This document shows positions 7,817 to 11,746 of a stretch of DNA of 11,746 nt, piece by piece. How positions within the stretch are numbered: the first letter of the stretch is position 1; each line of letters begins with the position of its first letter. The position numbers and the translations under genes are program-made. Under the pieces are notes generated by a model. The model was not told where the DNA came from, ran no database searches, and saw nothing but the letters and a program-made list of their open reading frames with translations. This stretch comes from Bacteroidaceae bacterium (GTDB lineage Bacteria; Bacteroidota; Bacteroidia; Bacteroidales; Bacteroidaceae), in the NCBI GenBank assembly GCA_017557475.1, contig JAFYYO010000263.1, positions 1 through 11,746 of the forward strand. The letters run 5' to 3'.

Positions 7817-7996
7817 TTAAGCCTCTTTCTCGATGGCTACCTTGCCGCGATAGTAACCGCAAGCAGGGCATACAGTGTGATAGATGTGGAACTCGCCGCA
7901 GTTAGGGCATACTGCCAATGCGGGAGCTACTGCCTTGTCGTGAGTTCTTCTCTTGAGAGTCCTGGTCTTGGACTGTCTTCTTTTTGGATGTGCCAT
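7817..7996 (-). CDS. rpmF: 50S ribosomal protein L32
   Basis: A 59-residue protein beginning MAHPKRRQSKTRTLKRRTHD, the usual basic L32 N-terminus. It is followed by a zinc-ribbon with C30, C33, C43 and C46 (CPNC and CPAC), and ends KVAIEKEA. It is part of the large ribosomal subunit. It starts 8 bp after the DUF177 stop and ends 3 bp before the fabH start, so it sits tightly inside the operon. Confidence 0.97.
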   Translation of the reverse strand: MAHPKRRQSKTRTLKRRTHDKAVAPALAVCPNCGEFHIYHTVCPACGYYRGKVAIEKEA

Positions 7997-8004
7997 TTCT
8001 TTTG

Positions 8005-8490
8005 TTATTTATTGTTATGTAATATTTTCTTTAGTTCGTCCCATCGTGGGTCTGTTTTCTCCTCTTCTGGAGCCTCTTCTTCGACTTCACAGTCGGGGTG
8101 TACGTGACGGAGAGGAATCTGCAGAGCTGCGAACTCATAGATGTTCCACGCTACATTGATGACACTTTCCCTTTCGGGTATCGTCACGACATCGCCGTCG
8201 TCGGCAAAGTCGTCGCCCATCACCACTTTCAGTGTGCACTGAGCATCGATGGGTTGGGACATGGGTTCAAGGCAGCGGTCGCACGTTACTTCCACCTCGC
8301 CCTTCAGCTGAAACTCCAGCTCATAGGCATCAGATGTCTGCTTCACCCGTAATGCTACATCGAGCAGACCCTGCTTGATTTCAGGTCCTTGAACGGCGGA
8401 GAAGAAGTCGTTATCAGCTTGCCAATGGTACGACACAGTATCAGAGGAAAGACCTTTCAAATCAACTTTATAACCGTCCAGTTTTCCCAT
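8005..8490 (-). CDS. DUF177 / YceD-family protein
   Basis: A 161-residue cytoplasmic protein of the DUF177 (YceD) family, linked in other bacteria and plants to accumulation of 23S rRNA and large-subunit assembly. The conserved CDRC motif is at 70-73, followed by LEPM; a second cysteine motif, HPDCEVEEE, is at 131-139, and the typical ending DPRWDELKKIL is at 147-157. I chose the ATG at 8488-8490: the frame extends to a TTG at 8508, but that extension overlaps the -7 box at 8498-8505, so it would lie upstream of the transcript. First gene of the operon DUF177-rpmF-fabH-era-purN. Confidence 0.92.
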   Translation of the reverse strand: MGKLDGYKVDLKGLSSDTVSYHWQADNDFFSAVQGPEIKQGLLDVALRVKQTSDAYELEFQLKGEVEVTCDRCLEPMSQPIDAQCTLKVVMGDDFADDGDVVTIPERESVINVAWNIYEFAALQIPLRHVHPDCEVEEEAPEEEKTDPRWDELKKILHNNK

Positions 8491-8497
8491 CGGGCTG

Positions 8498-8532
8498 CAA
8501 AAGTACAAAAAAAATCAATTACTTGTGCAACA
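8498..8532 (-). promoter_or_regulatory. Promoter of the DUF177-rpmF-fabH-era-purN operon
   Basis: On the minus strand TACTTTTG (8505-8498) matches the Bacteroidetes -7 consensus TAnnTTTG. TGTTG (8532-8528) is a possible -33 element, 22 bases upstream, which is slightly wide. Only seven bases separate the box from the DUF177 ATG, so transcription would begin at or within a few bases of the start codon. Confidence 0.65.
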
Positions 8533-8554
8533 TTTGGCACAAAAAAATGCTGAA

Positions 8555-9712
8555 TTAGTGCTTTTTGAGTTCTACACGGAACGTTGTGCCCTTTCCAATC
8601 TCGGAATTCTTTACGAAAATGCGTCCACTATGATACTCTTCCACAATACGCTTTGCGAGTGAAAGACCGAGTCCCCAGCCTCTTTCTTTTGTTGTGTAGC
8701 CTGGAGTGAAAACAGAACTGAAACGGTTCTTGGGAATGCCTTTGCCTGTATCGCTCACCTCCACACTGATGCAATTGGGTTCCTCTTTGGCAGTAATCGT
8801 GATACTTCCCTTGCCTTCCATCGCGTCGATGGCGTTCTTGCAAAGGTTCTCAATTACCCATTCAAACAAGGGAGCACTGACTGGAGCGATAAGAGGTTCT
8901 GCAGGCAAGATGCAATTCATTGCGACATGATTGCTGGTACGACGATTGATGTACTGAACCACGTTTGCAAGGACCTCGTTGAGGTTCTCGGGTTTCGGCT
9001 CAGGTTGAGAGCCTATCTTGCTGAACCTTTCGGCTATGCGTTGCAGTCGTTGCACGTCTTTTCCCATCTCTGGAAGCAACTCGTCGTCAGGATAGGTTTC
9101 CCGCAAAACCTCGTGCCATGCCATAAGGCTGCTGATGGGAGTGCCGAGCTGATGCGCCGTCTCCTTGCTCAAGCCTACCCAAACCTTGTTCTGCTCGGCT
9201 CTCTTACTGCTCAGCAAAGCAAAGATGGCGACAACCACGAAGATGAGCACGACGCCAAGTTGGACATAAGGCCACCAAGCCAGACGCGTCAAGATAAGAC
9301 TGTCGGCATAACACACCTCCATATAATCGGAATCGCCGAGATTGATGCGGATGGCTCTGCCACTCTGCTTCATGGACAGAGCCTGGTGAAGAACCAATGT
9401 GTCGAGCGAAGCTACGGATGCCGTAGAGACATCAATATTGCGATAGTCCTGCACACATCCCTCGCTGTCGAGCACGACAACGGGAATCGTGTTGTTGCTG
9501 TTGAGCACAGTCCACACGAGGGTAAGGTCGGTTGTCTCGTCTGCATTGTTCAACGAACGCAGTGCCTCTGCCCATATCTCCATCTTCCTTTGCTCCTCGA
9601 CCTTGAGGTCGCGCACAAGGAAGTTGCTGACCACGAGCGATGCCACGCAGAGAACAACGGCCAAGACAATCAGCACAATCTTGACCTGACGTATCCTATT
9701 TATCCATTGCAT
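8555..9712 (-). CDS. Membrane sensor histidine kinase
   Basis: A 385-residue inner-membrane kinase. TM1 is about 11-33 and TM2 about 148-168, enclosing a roughly 115-residue periplasmic sensor region of no family I recognise. The dimerisation/phosphoacceptor helix has H187 in KETAHQLGTPISSL, the HQLGTP variant of the H-box. The ATPase domain has the N-box LCKNAIDAM (N293), G1 DTGKGIP (321-327), F-box FSSVFTPGYTTKERG (331-345) and G2 GWGLGLSLAKR (345-355), so all motifs for activity are present. No response regulator is encoded next to it; the partner is unknown. It is divergent from the C11 protease across about 100 bp containing a palindrome and a 7-bp repeat. DUF177 follows on the same strand but has its own promoter-like box. 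Confidence 0.92.
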   Translation of the reverse strand: MQWINRIRQVKIVLIVLAVVLCVASLVVSNFLVRDLKVEEQRKMEIWAEALRSLNNADETTDLTLVWTVLNSNNTIPVVVLDSEGCVQDYRNIDVSTASVASLDTLVLHQALSMKQSGRAIRINLGDSDYMEVCYADSLILTRLAWWPYVQLGVVLIFVVVAIFALLSSKRAEQNKVWVGLSKETAHQLGTPISSLMAWHEVLRETYPDDELLPEMGKDVQRLQRIAERFSKIGSQPEPKPENLNEVLANVVQYINRRTSNHVAMNCILPAEPLIAPVSAPLFEWVIENLCKNAIDAMEGKGSITITAKEEPNCISVEVSDTGKGIPKNRFSSVFTPGYTTKERGWGLGLSLAKRIVEEYHSGRIFVKNSEIGKGTTFRVELKKH

Positions 9713-9738
9713 ACTTTATAATAACGGAAAGAATTACA

Positions 9739-9758
9739 CCCTTATTGCATTATAAGGG
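9739..9758. promoter_or_regulatory. Perfect 7-bp inverted repeat in divergent intergenic region
   Basis: CCCTTAT and ATAAGGG are separated by six bases (tgcatt). The dyad lies 26 bp upstream of the kinase start and 55 bp upstream of the protease start. It could be an operator controlling one or both divergent genes. It is not followed by a T-run in either direction, and no regulator gene is adjacent, so the role is open. Confidence 0.45.
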
Positions 9759-9765
9759 AAAAAAC

Positions 9766-9793
9766 TCTATTCCTTAATCCTTATTCTCTAATC
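9766..9793. repeat. Four 7-bp tandem units related to YYTAATC
   Basis: Units tctattc, cttaatc, cttattc and tctaatc are in perfect seven-base phase. The tract ends eight bases before the TATCTTTG box of the protease gene and so covers the region where a -33 element would lie. It has the same unit number, period and near-consensus as the tract at 5766-5793. Confidence 0.7.
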
Positions 9794-9800
9794 TTTTTAG

Positions 9801-9808
9801 TATCTTTG
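9801..9808 (+). promoter_or_regulatory. -7 promoter box of the C11 protease gene
   Basis: TATCTTTG is an exact match to the Bacteroidetes TAnnTTTG box. The ATG follows after only five bases (caccc), so the mRNA would be leaderless or nearly so. No convincing -33 TTTG is visible; that position is taken by the 7-bp repeat tract. Confidence 0.75.
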
Positions 9809-9813
9809 CACCC

Positions 9814-10998
9814 ATGAAACGCATCGCTTTATACATTATTATATTATATAATGTGCTACTCCTGACTGGCTGTCACGACACACTTATTCCGCCAGATGAG
9901 GTTCCCCAGCCACGAGCAGAGGCTGAGCGAACGGTCATTGTCTATATGGCTGCAGACAACTCTCTTGCCTCCGTAGTCAAGGGAGACACGACGGAAATGG
10001 TGCAGGGCAAGGACCTCATTCCTGAGAACGTCAACTTCCTCATCTACCTTGATGACAAAGCCCACGAGCCTGCCATCTACGAACTCTCTGCAAAGAAAGG
10101 CCTGAAGCTCTGGAAGCGATACGACGAAGAACTGTGCAGCACCGATGCGGAAGTGATGCTCGAGGCTCTGCAAACCATAGAATACTACTTCCCAGCCCGT
10201 CACTACGGACTCACTCTTTGGTCGCATGCAACAGGCTGGACGCCGCGTCGAAAGACCTTTGGCAAAGACGTAACCATATCCTCAACCACTCAAGAGGGCG
10301 AGATGGAGATTCCTGTTCTGCACGATGTACTTGCCCAGTTGCCCAAGTTCGACTACATCTTCTTCGACGCTTGCTTCATGCAATGCATCGAGGTGGCCTA
10401 TGAACTGAGGGATGTAACCGACTTTATTGTGGGTTCGCCTGCAGAGATTCCAGGTCCCGGAGCTCCCTACGACAAGGTTGTCGAAGCGCTTTGTCAAGGG
10501 AATGTGCAGGGCATTGTCGAGGGTTACGACAGCGGCTATCCTGGCACATACAACTTTTACTACTATCCCGGAGTGCTTCTTTCTTGCATCGACTGCGCTC
10601 AGCTTGATGCCTTAGCGGAAGCGACGGGACAGATGCTGACTCCCCTCTTTATGGAGCGAACAGAGCATAATCGCGCCGACTTCCAGTATTATTGTACAAC
10701 TTTGAACAAGTATACTTACTACTTCGACATGCGTACCACTATGCGTCGACTGCTTTCCGACGAGGACTATGCTGCCTGGATGGAGCTCTTCGACCAAGCA
10801 GTTCCGCTTTACACACACTCTTCCACGAACATGTGGTTTGCAAATCTTTGTGACTATGCCTACCTGAAAGACCCAGATTGTTATGGTGGAGTCTCTATGT
10901 TCGTACCTTTGAACAAGTACGACGACTATGGTTGGAACCAGGACTTCCAGCAGACTTCGTGGTACGAAGCCTTAGGTTGGGCAGAGACAGGCTGGTAA
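9814..10998 (+). CDS. Clostripain-family (peptidase C11) lipoprotein
   Basis: A 394-residue cysteine protease of clan CD. The N-terminus is a lipoprotein signal with lipobox LLTGC (lipidated C20), so the protein is membrane-anchored, in the periplasm or on the cell surface. The family core begins at RTVIVYMAADNSL (39-51). The catalytic dyad is H138 in LWSHATGW and C187 in FFDACFMQ; the D185-A-C arrangement is typical of C11. The C-terminal part (about 250-394) is rich in aromatic residues, has no separate domain that I recognise, and ends AETGW. C11 enzymes usually cut after Arg or Lys; specificity here is inferred. It stands alone on the plus strand with its own promoter box, diverging from the histidine kinase, and is followed by a hairpin. 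Confidence 0.92.
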   Translation: MKRIALYIIILYNVLLLTGCHDTLIPPDEVPQPRAEAERTVIVYMAADNSLASVVKGDTTEMVQGKDLIPENVNFLIYLDDKAHEPAIYELSAKKGLKLWKRYDEELCSTDAEVMLEALQTIEYYFPARHYGLTLWSHATGWTPRRKTFGKDVTISSTTQEGEMEIPVLHDVLAQLPKFDYIFFDACFMQCIEVAYELRDVTDFIVGSPAEIPGPGAPYDKVVEALCQGNVQGIVEGYDSGYPGTYNFYYYPGVLLSCIDCAQLDALAEATGQMLTPLFMERTEHNRADFQYYCTTLNKYTYYFDMRTTMRRLLSDEDYAAWMELFDQAVPLYTHSSTNMWFANLCDYAYLKDPDCYGGVSMFVPLNKYDDYGWNQDFQQTSWYEALGWAETGW

Positions 10999-11034
10999 GG
11001 TTCCCTTGCAACCTTCCCTTAAAGGGGAGGAACC
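10999..11034. terminator. Hairpin between convergent genes (terminator-like repeat)
   Basis: Outer arms GGTTCC (10999-11004) and GGAACC (11029-11034) enclose an inner stem, CCTTCCC pairing with GGGGAGG (11012-11018 and 11024-11030). It starts right after the protease stop and lies between two convergent genes, where a bidirectional terminator would be expected. There is a short T-run downstream on the plus strand (11042-11046), but about eight bases away, so efficiency is uncertain. The inner core resembles the repeat at 6672-6742. Confidence 0.55.
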
Positions 11035-11044
11035 ACTCAGGTTT

Positions 11045-11746
11045 TTATGGCTTTTTTACTGTGACGCCTATCAGTCCTGCTGCATAGGGAGCAATCTCAT
11101 ACTGGTTGAAGAGGAACTCGATGCTGTCCTTCTTGAGCAGGAAGTTGTTGGTCAGGTAGAGGTCGCCAAGCATCGTGATGCCCGTCTTCTCTTGCAGGTC
11201 GGCCAAATCCTTTGCTTCCCAATCCTTGCAGAGCTGTTCCTCCATTGCCTTCAGCACTAACTCTTTCTTTTCAGCAGGCACGACGTCTTCTATCTTCAGC
11301 AGTTTTCCTGTCTTCTTGTCGAAGTTGAAGTACTCCACAACATAACTGCCGTGAGCGCCGCCAAGATAGCAATCGGTGTTTGCCTGATAAGACAAGATGC
11401 TGTCGTTACCCGTTTCTACAGGAGTGCCTTCGATGGTGTAGTAGAACTGAAGCGTTTCCTTCCATTCCGACTCAGGGTCGTAAACCTCAGCCATTTCTGC
11501 TTTCCATTCTCTCTCCATACTGTCGGCCAGAGCCGTCATAGTCTCTTGAACGGTAGCAAATCCCTGCATATAAAGCACACTATCGCGCAGCACAGCAGCC
11601 AGGCCATTTGCAAGTTCGCCCTCGCCAGAAAGCGTGTCGAGATTGAACTCGATGTGATAACAGAGGGTTTCGCCCTCAGCAATTGGTTTCTCGATGCACA
11701 GAGAAGCCTTTCCCCAAGCGGGTTCGGCTTGCTCTGCATCAGTTCC
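11045..11746 (-). CDS. DUF3298 / RsiV-like envelope protein (5' partial)
   Basis: The frame is open from the right window edge to the TAA at 11045, giving 233 visible residues. A GTG at 11593 is internal, not the start, because meaningful sequence continues upstream (KASLCIEKPIAEGETLCYHIEFNLDTLSG). The first part (about 1-110) looks like the DUF4163-type beta-helix region. The second has the DUF3298 hallmark YLGGAHGSYVVEYFNFDKKTGKLL (about 127-150) and ends with GLIGVTVKKP. Related Bacteroidetes proteins are secreted or lipid-anchored envelope proteins of unknown role; RsiV in Bacillus is an anti-sigma factor that binds lysozyme through this domain, but that function should not be transferred here. 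The signal peptide would be outside the window. Confidence 0.85.
   Translation of the reverse strand, partial: GTDAEQAEPAWGKASLCIEKPIAEGETLCYHIEFNLDTLSGEGELANGLAAVLRDSVLYMQGFATVQETMTALADSMEREWKAEMAEVYDPESEWKETLQFYYTIEGTPVETGNDSILSYQANTDCYLGGAHGSYVVEYFNFDKKTGKLLKIEDVVPAEKKELVLKAMEEQLCKDWEAKDLADLQEKTGITMLGDLYLTNNFLLKKDSIEFLFNQYEIAPYAAGLIGVTVKKP

Noticed and set aside
7541..8107. 188-codon open frame on the plus strand
   Set aside because: It is antisense to fabH, rpmF and DUF177, all well supported.
8927..9721. 264-codon open frame on the plus strand
   Set aside because: It lies fully opposite the histidine kinase, whose motifs are complete; its translation has no recognisable domain and looks like an antisense shadow.
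11591..11593. GTG as the start of the DUF3298 gene
   Set aside because: The frame stays open to the window edge with sensible protein sequence, and a start here would lack a signal peptide.

Overview
The window looks like a chromosome segment of a Bacteroidales bacterium, most likely Prevotella-like. Four things suggest this: the gene order DUF177-rpmF-fabH-era, Bacteroidetes-type -7 boxes (TAnnTTTG), a multi-domain plant-polysaccharide hydrolase ending in a Bacteroidetes C-terminal sorting-like tail, and G/C-rich and short-period intergenic repeats. This assignment is inference from family knowledge; no rRNA or other phylogenetic marker was compared.

Layout. (1) Positions 2-5061, plus strand: two overlapping genes for extracytoplasmic carbohydrate breakdown. 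The first is a GH5-GH43 fusion cut by the left window edge. The second is an exported protein resembling six-hairpin glycosidases. They overlap by ATGA and look like the end of a hemicellulose-use operon. (2) Positions 5062-5182: a convergent intergenic region filled by a five-unit, exactly 22-bp-period array of 16-bp palindromes; its fifth, degenerate unit runs into the purN stop codon. (3) Positions 5183-8490, minus strand: a housekeeping operon read DUF177 (YceD-like) -> rpmF (L32) -> fabH -> era -> purN, joining ribosome biogenesis, fatty-acid initiation and purine synthesis, with a promoter-like box directly before DUF177. (4) Positions 8555-9712, minus strand: a membrane sensor histidine kinase with no response regulator visible. 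(5) Positions 9814-10998, plus strand: a clostripain-family (C11) lipoprotein protease, divergent from the kinase, with a very clear -7 box five bases before its ATG. (6) Positions 11045-11746, minus strand: a DUF3298 (RsiV-like) envelope protein running off the right edge.

Most of the gene content is ordinary. I do not see a convincing new multi-gene system. The less ordinary material is the repeat DNA: the 22-bp palindrome array, two 4 x 7-bp tracts in different intergenic regions, a 4 x 8-bp tract inside a reading frame, and a nested inverted G/C-rich repeat that supplies the last seven codons and the stop of fabH. Both start regions with a recognisable -7 box also appear to give leaderless or nearly leaderless mRNAs.
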